NCBI GenBank assembly: GCA_038030265.1 | Contig: CM075937.1 | Location: 22,754,001 to 22,818,000 of the forward strand | Source of the DNA: Corythucha ciliata | Taxonomy: Eukaryota; Arthropoda; Insecta; Hemiptera; Tingidae | Direction: 5' to 3' | Length of the DNA stretch: 64,000 nt | Shown here: positions 20,766 to 30,100 of the stretch, in pieces | Layout of the letters: each line of letters starts with the position of its first letter | Numbering within the stretch: the first letter of the stretch is position 1 | Translations under genes and position numbers: made by a program | The notes under the pieces: model-generated | The model's database searches: none | The model's input: the letters and a program-made list of their open reading frames with translations, nothing else | What the model was told of the DNA's origin: nothing

Positions 20766-20766
<1 letters not shown>
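20192..20766 (-). promoter_or_regulatory. Element C 5' UTR, copy 1
   Basis: GC-rich leader between the element's 5' G-run and ORF1. Close to the 5' end lies a perfect 9-bp-arm palindrome (20732-20750, GTATCTCGG and CCGAGATAC around one base), then a GGGC/GCCC hairpin near 20713-20728. Internal promoter activity is expected from family knowledge only. Confidence 0.5.
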
Positions 20767-20798
<32 letters not shown>

Positions 20799-21208
20799 GT
20801 TATTTTTTTTTTTTATGGGCATCAACTACTAGGTTATTAGCCCGTTTCCCTAGGTAAGTGCTTACTTTAATTATTACATTTAAATTAATTATTTAATTAA
20901 TCAGTCTTGCTAGTATTCTATTTATTCCTTGCCTAAAAAATAATTTTATTTTTGTTTTCCTCTGTTCATCACAGATTTCAGGTACTTGATACGATTCCAC
21001 GATTTCGTCAATTTGCCAAGTTCAATTTGCCTAGTTCACAGCCCACAGTCGTTATGAGTATCACAGATGAACCGAAGTAAGTTTTAGCATGTACCTAGAC
21101 CTATAAGTAAGTTCTATCACAATCTGTTACATTAAGCTATTAACACAATTATAATATACCTTGCACTCAATTTCAGAATATCACAGTTTTATATTATATC
21201 TTATATCA
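20767..21208 (-). repeat. Orphan copy of element D 3' UTR with stem-loop and TAA tail
   Basis: This is the duplicated version of 23196-23636. It holds a TAA tract, a T-run, the stem-loop with arms GGGC (20817-20820) and GCCC (20840-20843), and an AT-rich UTR with several ATATCACA-like motifs. It has no ORF2 attached, because the duplication breakpoint fell just past D's stop codon. Confidence 0.85.
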
Positions 21209-21359
21209 CAGTAGGTTTTGTCAGTGTCACCACTGAGCTCATCAGACTCCAGTTCACGGTCCAACGAGGAGCACCGTGAACCCGTTGGGGTTGGGGGATA
21301 GGCTCAGCGGGAGGGGGGGAGAGACTGGTTGAAGTCTCCTTAGGAATGTTTGACTTTTG

Positions 21360-22620
21360 TTAGGGGAGGGAATTTGTTTTTGGGGATTTGTGAGGAGGAG
21401 GTGGCGTGAATATTAGCGGTGGATGTTTAGGAGTTGTATGTACTTTTGCTGCATATGAAGTGCCTGGTCGAACAATTGAAGGGTTCGAAGCCATTGCACG
21501 AGCTTCTCTTAGAGTCATTTTATGAGTTATTTGCAGTCGCCGTATTTCCTTTTCGGTTAGGCACACCGGACACTGTCGATGTGTTGCCTTGTGGGCACCG
21601 GCGCAATTCACACAGTAAAGATTGTCACAGGCGCCTTCATGAATATCAGCACCACAGACGCATTTTTGTGCGGAACGACAACGGGGGGCAGTATGACCAA
21701 AGCGCTGGCATCGAAAACAGCGCATTGGTTCCGGGATATAGGGACGGACTTTGAGTTTGTAGAAAGCGCCATTGATAGAAGTGGGCAGCTCAGGTAGGTA
21801 GAAGGTAAGGACAAAAAAACCTGTACTTTCACGCTGGTCAGGATTTCCAACACGGCGGGTTATGCGCCGCACTTTAATGACTTTTTCTTCCGCAAGACCC
21901 TCGAGGATAGCCTCGTCTGTCGAGTTTATGAAATCTCCACAGAAAATGACCCTCTCAACGGTATTAAGGCGAATGTTTGGGCTAGTTTTCACTGGAGTAT
22001 CACCGATTGAGATTTTTTACTATTTTTTTTTTATTATTCAGGTCAGTAACTTGAATATTGAGACGACCAGTGGAGATTTTGGAAACAGTTTTTAGAGAGC
22101 CGAATGTAGAACGTAGGAGACGGCGAAGAGCGAATGGACATGTTTTTTCAAAGGAAGTTTCCTTTGTTGATTCTATAATCCAGAATGGAGAGAACGTGTC
22201 TGGTAGAGTGGGCTGCCACGTTGTGGAAGGAGGGGTTTGGTGGTTAGAGGATGTAGGAGTTTGTTGGGAAGTCGATGTTGACGTTGATGATTGCGATGGT
22301 GGTGGTACATCAGTTTCCATAAGGCTGGGTGGGTGAGTAGGAGGAACAGTAGAGTCAGACATTTGATCATGTTCAACAATACGTTTACCAGCGGGGATAT
22401 TTGCAGCGGTTTCTCTACTAAGAGGTCGTTTAGACTGGGACGTTTCTTTGGTCTCTGCTGCAGGTTCATCCGAAGCAGGAAGATGGGGGGATTTATTCGT
22501 TGGAGACGATGACTTGGGCGGGTTTAATTTTGTGTTCGTTGATTGAGTTTGTGGGTCGGGAGTACCCTCGGGGAGGGAAGGTTTGGGACCTGATTCAAGT
22601 TTTTTGTTGCTTGAATTCAT
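21360..22620 (-). pseudogene. C ORF1, copy 2 (same frameshift)
   Basis: The translation is identical to copy 1 at 18931-20191, including the A-run frameshift near 22009-22034 and all zinc knuckles. It has no downstream ORF2, because the unit is joined to copy 1's D 3' UTR at 21209. Confidence 0.85.
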
Positions 22621-23194
22621 GTTGAAGTGGTGATAAGAGTAAGGAGGGAAGGGATAACAGACGCAGCGCACCACCGGGGGAGCCGGGACACATCCAAGCG
22701 CGGGTCAATCCCCGGAGAGAGCCCCCACGCCGTACCCGTGGGCTCGGCGCAGCCCTCCCCAACGCGCAGCAGGGTCCCGTCCGGTCGCCATCCGGCACTA
22801 CTGCGCGATGGGGGATTATTCGCTGGTGGTTCAGGGCAGCCTCCTCCAAGGCTAATTGGAGGTTCGGGCCCCACCCACCGACCCCCACACACACCTCAAG
22901 ACATGACTAGGTCAGGGTGCGGGGGCATTGTAGCGGCACTGGGAGAAGGTACCAGCAACTCCCAGATATACGGTGTACCCTCGAACACGCCGAGGACATC
23001 CCCCCACGGAGCGCCCCAACACAAAGGAGCCCCACCGCCCCACAGCGGCGCGCCACGCCGTCCATGAAAGGATAGGGGTCAAGGGAAGGGTTCGACTCAG
23101 ACATCAGGAGTTTGGGTTAGTCTGAGCCCAGCTAGGTACCCCGGGCTCGCCACGCCCGTAGTATCTCGGACCGAGATACCCCCCGGGGGGGGGG

Positions 23195-23195
<1 letters not shown>
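22621..23195 (-). promoter_or_regulatory. Element C 5' UTR, copy 2
   Basis: Same as 20192-20766, including the GTATCTCGG palindrome at 23161-23179. The element's 5' G-run meets D's TAA tract at 23195/23196. This is the original junction between C and D. Confidence 0.5.
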
Positions 23196-23227
<32 letters not shown>

Positions 23228-23243
23228 GTTATTTTTTTTTTTA
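23196..23243. repeat. TAA tract and A-run at the 3' end of element D
   Basis: On + it reads as TTA repeats, one GTT interruption, then an 11-T run next to the element. The A-run lies inside and the TAA repeats outside. Confidence 0.85.
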
Positions 23244-23244
23244 T

Positions 23245-23271
23245 GGGCATCAACTACTAGGTTATTAGCCC
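23245..23271 (-). other. Terminal stem-loop of element D
   Basis: On + the outer arms are GGGC and GCCC, and the inner arms AAC and GTT. The inner pair differs from GAC/GTC in A, C and Z at both partners. Confidence 0.75.
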
Positions 23272-23656
23272 GTTTCCCTAGGTAAGTGCTTACTTTAATT
23301 ATTACATTTAAAGTAATTATTTAATTAATCAGTCTTGCTAGTATTCTATTTATTCCTTGCCTAAAAAATAATTTTATTTTTGTTTTCCTCTGTTCATCAC
23401 AGATTTCAGGTACTTGATACGATTCCACGATTTCGTCAATTTGCCAAGTTCAATTTGCCTAGTTCACAGCCCACAGTCGTTATGAGTATCACAGATGAAC
23501 CGAAGTAAGTTTTAGCATGTACCTAGACCTATAAGTAAGTTCTATCACAATCTGTTACATTAAGCTATTAACACAATTATAATATACCTTGCACTCAATT
23601 TCAGAATATCACAGTTTTATATTATATCTTATATCACAGTAAATTTTAGCCTATAT

Positions 23657-26600
23657 TTATATCGATTTATACAAATCGATTTGTTTAAAAAACTTTATTA
23701 CATTCAAGATATTATCGGTCAAACTCAACAAGTGTTTATAGTTAGACAATTGTCGGCCAAAACAGTGTTCTCTTTGCTGTTGGTAAGCTGGGCACTGTAG
23801 AATAATATGTCTCAGCGTGAGACTGCAGTTACACTGCGTACAAGATGGTCGCCGCTGGCCTGTTAGGTGGTAGTCATTTGTCAATCTGCTATGCCCCGTT
23901 TGCATCCGTGCTAATTTTATCGATTCATTTCGGCTATGGAGTGCAGTACTTTGTTTTACCCCAATAATTGGCACAATCTCTTTTAACTCTGAACTCGAAT
24001 CAGACCATTCTTCCTGCCATCGATCCCAGATAATTTGTTTTAATCTCATTTTTCCATCCTGCACTCTTATCCGGAGGGAGCTAGCTTCATTTCCAACTGA
24101 TGCGGCTCCTGCCGCAAGCCGGTCCACCTGTTCATTCCCTTGTATGCCCACGTGGCTTGGCACCCACAGGAAACGTATTATTTTACCCCTACCTTCAAGT
24201 AGTTTCAGCTTATTGTGTATAGTATTTATCATATCATCCGTTGTGTATTTGTTTTTCAGCGCTTGTAGTGAACTGAGCGAGTCACTTATTATTAAAAATT
24301 AACTCCATGTTACTTCATTTGAACAATACTCGTCTTCGAACCGTCTGTGTATATGCATTCGTATCCCTGATAATTCTCCAGAGTTTGTCTAAAAAGCGCT
24401 ATGAAGGCACGCGAGGGCAACAATTTTTTCTGCGCTATTTGTAGCGTTAAATCCACAAATGCATCGCTGAGTAACCATGGATATATTGAGTTGCTTTCTT
24501 TCTCTAACACTGACGGCAGATGCATTTCAAGTTTTGCCATAATTTCTTTGAGTCGCACTGAGTAGGGTCTCGTGCGTGTAACTTGCGATGAATACCCTTC
24601 CACCCTGCTCTCGTCAAAAATGGTATTATGCATAAAGTGGTCCGGATTTCGTTTAATTTTTATGGCGTACTTGAGATTTATGTAGTTACGATGGTGTTCA
24701 AGTGGTAAATGTGCAGAAAGAACAAATAGATCATTTACTGGTGTTGTTCGGAAGGCTCCTATAGCCATTCGCAGACCCAAATGATAGATGAGGCTCAGAG
24801 GCACCAGTCTTGATTTTCTTGCAGAGCCGTAAGCTACTGATCCGTAGTCTATTTCAGCTTTAATTAGGCTATCGAAGATTCTCAACAATAAGTCTCTGTC
24901 GGAACCCCATGGTTAGATAACATCTTTAGCAACCTTATTGACTTTTGACATTTAGCAACAGTCTCATTTATATGCCTTTCCCATCTTAGCTGGTTGTCAA
25001 AAAACAGTCCTAAAAATTTGTGATCCTGCTTGAATTGGATTTCTTTGTTCTGCAGAGACAAAGAGGGATTGCTGTGAGGCGTTCTGAGTCTACAAAAGTG
25101 TACTGCAACTGTTTTTTCATCCGAGAAAGTGAGACCACAGTAAGCAGCATTCTCTACAAGCTGGTCTATCGCTATCTGTAAAGTGTTGGTACCGTCTGAA
25201 TCAAGTTTGTGTCTATGGAATATTGCCAAGTCATCGGCATACATCGATGCATGAACGTTTCTTGGAAGATTATTAGTTAATTGATTAATCGCTATCAAGA
25301 ATATGGTCACACTCAAAACTGATCCTTGAGGTATTCCATTCTCCTGAAAGCGGCTTGTCGAGAGAGAGTTACCAACTCGGACAACAAAACTACGGTGCTC
25401 AAGAAAGCTTTGGACAACGCGGGGTAGTTCACCCTTGAAGTTCCACTGGTCTAACTGTTTCAGTACTCCGACTCGAAACACTTTATCGAAGGCATTCCTA
25501 ATTTCAAAGAAAACTGTGGTCACATGGTCCCTTTGCAAAAACGCCTCCTGAATGTACTGCTCCAAGTAAACAAGCTGGTCCTCGGTAGAGTGCCCTGGCC
25601 TAAAACCTGTTTGATATTTATTCAACAATTTTTCTCTCTCTAGAACTCTTACTAGTCGGTAATTAACTAGACTCTCATACAGCTTCCCCATGCAACATGT
25701 AAGAGAGATAGGACGGTAGCTAGATACCTTTTGAGGGTCCTTTCCGGGTTTTAAAACAGGCACGATAACAGATTCTTTCCAAGACGTTGGGTACTGCCCC
25801 TCCGACCAGAGGTTATTGTATAGCTGCAGCACTTTCCCTTTATTTTGGCGAGACAATTTCATTAATAACTCATTAGGGACATCATCAATCCCAGGGGATT
25901 TTTTACCGGCAAGACTCTCTATAGCCCGTTCCAGCTCGCTAAAAGTGAAAGGAACGTTGTAATCTTTTACTTCGTCTGTATTAAACAAAATATTTTGTCT
26001 CGACTGTTCGTCCAAGCTTTGTCGAATTTCTCGTGGGTAGCTATGGGTAGCTGTGGTGTTTTCATAGTGATCGGCATATTCGTTGGCTATTTCCTTTTCA
26101 TCATATAGAACTTTGTCACCTATGCTGCTAATAATATATACTGGCGCTGAATTGGAAGGTTTTCCCTTGAGAGTTTTAATCCTTGCCCATACATGTGCAC
26201 TCGGCGTATTAGAATTAATAGATTTCACATACTCTTCCCACGACTTTTTTTTAGCCCTCTGCTTCAAATACCTCTCGCGAGCTCTTAGTTTTTTAAACTG
26301 AATTAAATTTTCAATTGTTGGGTGCCTTTTATAATAGTTAAACTTATTCTTCTTCATCCTATTCACCTGCTTTATTTCAGGATCCCACCACGGAACTCCT
26401 GCCCTGGAGCCTCTCCCTCTCCTCGTCCGAGGTACATTTCTGCGAGCAGCTTGCAGAATGGCATTGGTGTAATTTTGAACGTCATCGTCGAAATTTCCCG
26501 TTGGTTCAGGTAAGTCCAATGAGTTTGTGTAACCATCCCAGTCCGCATGGGAAGTATCCCACCTCTCCATGCCGTCACATTCAGTTCAGCTGCTGCTGTG

Positions 26601-27279
26601 TTTCAGTAAAATGGGATAGTGGTCCGATTGATGCAGCTTCGGAAGAACCACCCAATCAAACTCAGAGACCAGCGATTGACTAGCAATGCTGAGATCAATT
26701 GCATCAAATGTGCCTGTCCCCACAGCAAAATGTGTTGGCCTGCCATCATTGAGCGTGGCCAAATTCAACTCGTCGATGAGAGATTCCAAGATACTACCGT
26801 GGCTAGTAGTTCGCCTTGAGCCCCACAATGTATTATGAACATTTGAGTCTGTCAAGATGAGAAACGGCGTGGGAAGCGACACTACAAGATGCCCAGTGGT
26901 TGTCAGGCAAGTAAAGTGAACAAACTGTTAGTGTACAGGGCACTTTCACTCGGATTGCAATTGCTTGCAGTTGTGTCCCGGGAGTGACATCCTCACATTG
27001 TATGAACTTCTTGCAATATAAAGCCACCCCTCCATGCCGTCTTCCACCATCCGCGATTGGACACGATTTGTGGAACAACTCATATCCCGGCAACTCTGCC
27101 ACTTTATCCACCGAAAAATGAGTCTCCTGCAACGCCAGGATCAATGGGTCGTATACTCCAATGATGTGACGAAGCTCATCTGACCGACTGTGGAACCCTC
27201 TCAAGTTCCATTGTAAGAGATAATTATATCGGGGCTTATGATCAACTCTATCGAATTCATTGTTATTATTTGTATTCAT
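23657..27279 (-). pseudogene. D ORF2: APE endonuclease, RT, RNase H; four lesions including loss of an RNase H catalytic residue
   Basis: The ATG at 27279 (MNTNNNNEFDRV) lies ~40 nt after the ORF1 stop. Endonuclease: LLQWNLRGFHSRSDEL, LILALQETHFSV, RRHGGVALY and SLYLPDNHW; a shift with a short deletion near 26885; then LILTDSNVHNTLWGS, where the usual GDFN is TDSN, and QSDHYPILL. An in-frame TGA sits at 26586-26588. The RT frame is open over 560 codons: SYRPISLTCCMGKLYE, QTGFRPGHSTEDQL, FFEIRNAFDKVFR, NGIPQGSVLS and MYADDLAIF. A frameshift near 24911 precedes LLLRIFDSLIKAEIDYG. After YTDGSKT about 45 codons are missing near 24310-24325, removing the segment with the catalytic Glu (AEL). RNase H resumes at LIISDSLSSLQAL and VPSHVGIQGNEQVDRLA. 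Confidence 0.85.
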
Positions 27280-27320
27280 GTTTTTGTAGGCTATTTTTGC
27301 TATATGACTTTTTATATATT

Positions 27321-29552
27321 TTACTTCCTTCTTCCTTTTTTCCTTTGCTCTTTCCATGAGCCCCGTTTCCTTCCCTTTACCCATCCTTTGGGGCGTTTCT
27401 CTTGACTGTCGCCAGCATCTGTGGATGTCCCTTCTTCACTACCGAGGAATGAGGCTCCATCTTCCAGCATACTGACTCCTTCTTTCTCCGTTGTTTCCTT
27501 ATCTTTATTCTGTTCCATTCCTGTATTATCCTGCGGGCTATTTGCCATACGTGGCTCGCCACTTTTACCGTCCATGGTTTCCCATTTGTTCCTTTGTTCT
27601 TTTTCGCACACATATCCTTCACTCAATTTTTCCTTTACTACCTGGGTGGCAATCTGATTACTCCCACCATCATGCTGAGGACCCAGTACGTTCTCACTAG
27701 CTGCTCTCTCTTGAGTTTGTTTCTGCATTAATTGCGCAGAATCTGCTGTCTTAGAGAGAACAAACTGCGGTTTCTTTGTTAACTCTGCTTCCAGATCATT
27801 AACTGTAATAGCCCTGGTTCGAATTGATTCTGGCAAAGCGTAAGGGGAAGGTGCAGAACTCTCCACTCTTTGCGTAGATGTTGAGCCTCCATCCCTAACT
27901 CCCCCTTCTCCATGCACTTTCGCGGATTGTAAAGAGCATCGGATTTCCGGGATGCGGTCCTTCACGGTAAAAGCCCGTTCTGGCATTTTACCTCTACTAC
28001 GTACATGACTTTTGGCTTTGTCAAGGTACGTTACACCCTCTTTAAGAGACGCACTGCTTTGCACGTAGGATCTTGCCTGAAAATAGCTAAAATTCATCTC
28101 TGCCTTCACCTTCTGCACTTTCATTTCGAAGACGAATGCTGGACATCTTCGGTCACTAGCATAGTGAGAACCCTCACAGTTAACGCATTTTGGGGGACCC
28201 ATGCACTCTACGTCTTGTTCATGCGAACTACCGCAATGGCATACTGGCCTCGTCACCTTACATAAGTGCGAAACATGTCCAAATTTTTGACATTTAAAAC
28301 AACGGAGAGGCATATTAATGTATGGTCTGACCTTGAACTTCTGATAAGCTACTTCGATCACTTCTGGTAATTGTTTTCCCTTGAATGTTAAGACCACAGT
28401 TCCCAGTTTCTCTATCGCACCGTTGACTTTCCGCGTCATGCATTTAACCGAGGTTACATTAAATGGCTCAAGGAAATTACTTATTTCTTCTTCAGTTGCA
28501 TATTTGAGATCTTTAGAGGATATTACTCCTCTAACAGTATTGAGCGCCTCTGGTGCTTTCGTTTCCACCGTAATCTCTCCAAACTTGACTAGTTCCCTAA
28601 GTTTCTCACTCTGATCCTTTGTCAATACTTCCACTAACAGATTCCCGTTTGCAGTTTTCTTTACACTTTTGACTCTTCCAATCGCCTTGTCAATTTCTTT
28701 TGCGATGAAAAATGGAGAGACTTTCTCAAAAGAACTATCCGTACCTCGAATTGTGACGAACCGGTCCCAACATTCTTCTACCTTTTTTCTTGTACTTTCC
28801 CACGCCATGGAACTTTGCTTCCCCTCTTTTTCTTTTCTTGTTTTACCCGGCGAATTTTGCAGCCTTCTTCGGGTTTTTCTCGGCGGCGAAGTCTGTTCGT
28901 ATGGTTCAATTGTGAATTCCTTCCTTTTTCTCACTCCTCCTATCTGCACATCACTTTCCACAGTCTGATTATCACTGTCCATATTGCTGGACTCATCTAC
29001 ACTATCCTGCCGTTCATTCTTTCGCAGGTCCATTACTTTTTTTAATCTCTTGTCTAAATACGGAGTTCTGACAATATAATCTACTAAACTCTCCGCTCGT
29101 GAGGGTGTTCCTGCAACCCTCTGGCTCAGGGAATCTGAGGAGACCGACTCTCCTTCACTCCCCTCGCCTTGTTTTCCGGATTGTGTCCTCTCCTGATCAA
29201 CAACGGTGTACCTTGGCACGTAGGTGACCTTAGGGTTCCCCGATTTTTCCCCCATACTCTCGACATTGTCACTCTTGACTTTCTGACTTCGCTCAGGATT
29301 ACCAGAGTTCGGTCCAATCGATTTATTATTATTTGTGCTCGGAGAATGGGTAGAGGCCGACCCCCTACCATCCTTGTCATTGCCATTTTCCTTTTGAGAT
29401 TCCGGGTTAATGCGTAGGTCGCCGGGGAGGGCCTGACTTCCCCCCGGGTTATCGTTAATCAGTCCGGCTTTTTCTTTATTTGTATCAGCCATTATGATTT
29501 TGAAAAGCAGTTTATACCTCCTGCCAGGTTTGCCAACAGCCGCCTCTAACAT
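27321..29552 (-). CDS. D ORF1: gag-like nucleic-acid-binding protein with CCHC knuckles
   Basis: 743 codons, uninterrupted. ATGs lie at 29552 (MLEAAVGKPGRRYK) and 29492 (MADTNKEKAGLIND); the second resembles a cleaner N-terminus, and I cannot decide between them. The first ~250 residues are charged and probably disordered, with KR-rich patches such as PPRKTRRRLQ. A folded region follows (FVTIRGTDSSFEKVSPFF to VRPYINMP). From about residue 416 there are zinc knuckles: RCFKCQKFGHVSHLC, then CHCGSSHEQDVEC and CVNCEGSHYASDRRC. The C-terminus is basic (GWVKGRKRGSWK). C ORF1 shares the knuckle order. The expected role is to bind element RNA in a ribonucleoprotein. That this ORF is intact while ORF2 is broken may be chance, or may reflect trans use. 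Confidence 0.85.
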   Translation of the reverse strand: MLEAAVGKPGRRYKLLFKIIMADTNKEKAGLINDNPGGSQALPGDLRINPESQKENGNDKDGRGSASTHSPSTNNNKSIGPNSGNPERSQKVKSDNVESMGEKSGNPKVTYVPRYTVVDQERTQSGKQGEGSEGESVSSDSLSQRVAGTPSRAESLVDYIVRTPYLDKRLKKVMDLRKNERQDSVDESSNMDSDNQTVESDVQIGGVRKRKEFTIEPYEQTSPPRKTRRRLQNSPGKTRKEKEGKQSSMAWESTRKKVEECWDRFVTIRGTDSSFEKVSPFFIAKEIDKAIGRVKSVKKTANGNLLVEVLTKDQSEKLRELVKFGEITVETKAPEALNTVRGVISSKDLKYATEEEISNFLEPFNVTSVKCMTRKVNGAIEKLGTVVLTFKGKQLPEVIEVAYQKFKVRPYINMPLRCFKCQKFGHVSHLCKVTRPVCHCGSSHEQDVECMGPPKCVNCEGSHYASDRRCPAFVFEMKVQKVKAEMNFSYFQARSYVQSSASLKEGVTYLDKAKSHVRSRGKMPERAFTVKDRIPEIRCSLQSAKVHGEGGVRDGGSTSTQRVESSAPSPYALPESIRTRAITVNDLEAELTKKPQFVLSKTADSAQLMQKQTQERAASENVLGPQHDGGSNQIATQVVKEKLSEGYVCEKEQRNKWETMDGKSGEPRMANSPQDNTGMEQNKDKETTEKEGVSMLEDGASFLGSEEGTSTDAGDSQEKRPKGWVKGRKRGSWKEQRKKGRRK

Positions 29553-29874
29553 GAGGACCAGACGCTGACCAGGTCGCCGCCCAATGTGGAAACAGACGCG
29601 CCTGGGTTTCAGAGGCTCCTAGGAAAGCGTAACCCTAGGGTGAGTACTGTGTTTGTGTATGTAGCTGTGTCAGTGTGTGTAGGATTCGTGTTAGCTTTGG
29701 TGTGTACTGGGTGCATGTTAGTGTACTGCAGTTTTTCTGTAGGGGTTGTCTCCCTTAGGCGGCTGCCTTACGTGGCTAACGGGTCCACCTCCCCGCCTCT
29801 TTTAGTCGCCTTTTACGACACGCAGAGGATACGGTGGGTGTATTCTAACTCCTCCACCCCCACCCACAGGGGAC
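29553..29874 (-). promoter_or_regulatory. Element D 5' leader with nested inverted repeats
   Basis: On + three complementary pairs are visible: GTGGGTG (29834-29840) with CACCCAC (29861-29867); CCTCT (29796-29800) with AGAGG (29824-29828); and, inside that, GTCG (29805-29808) with CGAC (29816-29819). The block resembles, from memory and unverified, a sequence often seen with arthropod LINE leaders. It probably contains the internal promoter. Confidence 0.55.
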
Positions 29875-29875
29875 A

Positions 29876-29928
<53 letters not shown>
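29875..29928. repeat. (TTA)n microsatellite at the 5' flank of element D
   Basis: About 18 TTA units on +. On the - strand this is (TAA)n directly upstream of D. It is either the remaining part of the target microsatellite or the tail of an older element. Confidence 0.9.
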
Positions 29929-29929
<1 letters not shown>

Positions 29930-30100
29930 CGACCATTAGGCGCATCGCGCAATAGGTCAAGTCAATTCCTCGCTAATTTTTACCAGGAGAAACGAGAGAG
30001 TGAATATAGAGGATTACGCGCCAGACGCTCAGCAACAACTTTTTTAAACTTTCCCTTTTCAAGGTTCGTAACTTCAACGGGGAGGCGGTTATGCAAATGT
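29929..30100. other. Possible relic of an older element's 3' end
   Basis: Just after the TTA tract, GCGCATCG and then AATAGGTCA occur in the order and spacing of the terminal stem-loop arms (GGGCATCG, TAGGTCA). The rest is unrecognised. The match is short. Confidence 0.3.

Larger units (their letters stand above)
14581..20766 (-). mobile_element. Element C: full-span I-clade-like LINE with decayed ORFs
   Basis: From its 5' end (about 20766, G-run against a TAA tract) C has a GC-rich 5' UTR, ORF1 with zinc knuckles, ORF2 with endonuclease, RT, RNase H and C-terminal zinc motif, a 3' UTR with stem-loop (14689-14717), a ~67-bp 3' module (14610-14676) and a short TAA tract (14581-14599). The 5' third (18780-20766) is duplicated at 21209-23195. 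Every ORF has lesions, so it is inactive. Confidence 0.85.
18780..21208. repeat. 2.43-kb tandem duplication, copy 1
   Basis: The sequence repeats immediately at 21209-23636 with offset 2429. The unit contains the C-terminal end of C ORF1 through C's 5' end, the TAA tract, and the 3' UTR of D. By eye the copies differ by one substitution (near 20885/23314, AATT versus AGTA context) and one T in a T-run (12 versus 11). The pentamer CAGTA is present at both outer breakpoints and at the junction (21209-21213). Confidence 0.95.
21209..23636. repeat. 2.43-kb tandem duplication, copy 2
   Basis: Second unit. Its right end is contiguous with D's ORF2 (stop at 23657), so the D 3' UTR in this copy is the original one. 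The left end at the CAGTA junction cuts into C's ORF1-ORF2 boundary, so this copy has C's 5' part without ORF2. Confidence 0.95.
23196..29874 (-). mobile_element. Element D: full-length I-clade-like LINE (6.7 kb)
   Basis: From the 5' end (about 29874): a 5' leader with nested complementary segments, an open 743-codon ORF1, ORF2 with endonuclease, RT and RNase H carrying four lesions, a ~400-nt AT-rich 3' UTR, a terminal stem-loop (23245-23271), 11 A and a TAA tract. Both outer flanks are (TAA)n, 29875-29928 and 23196-23230, which fits insertion into a TAA microsatellite with the duplication hidden in the repeat. Confidence 0.9.

Noticed and set aside
29796..29874. HDV-like self-cleaving ribozyme at D's 5' end
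   Set aside because: A 7-bp first helix and a small GTCG/CGAC hairpin are present, but the segment after the first strand is almost all G and cannot pair with the sequence after the last hairpin, so the nested double pseudoknot cannot form as drawn by eye.
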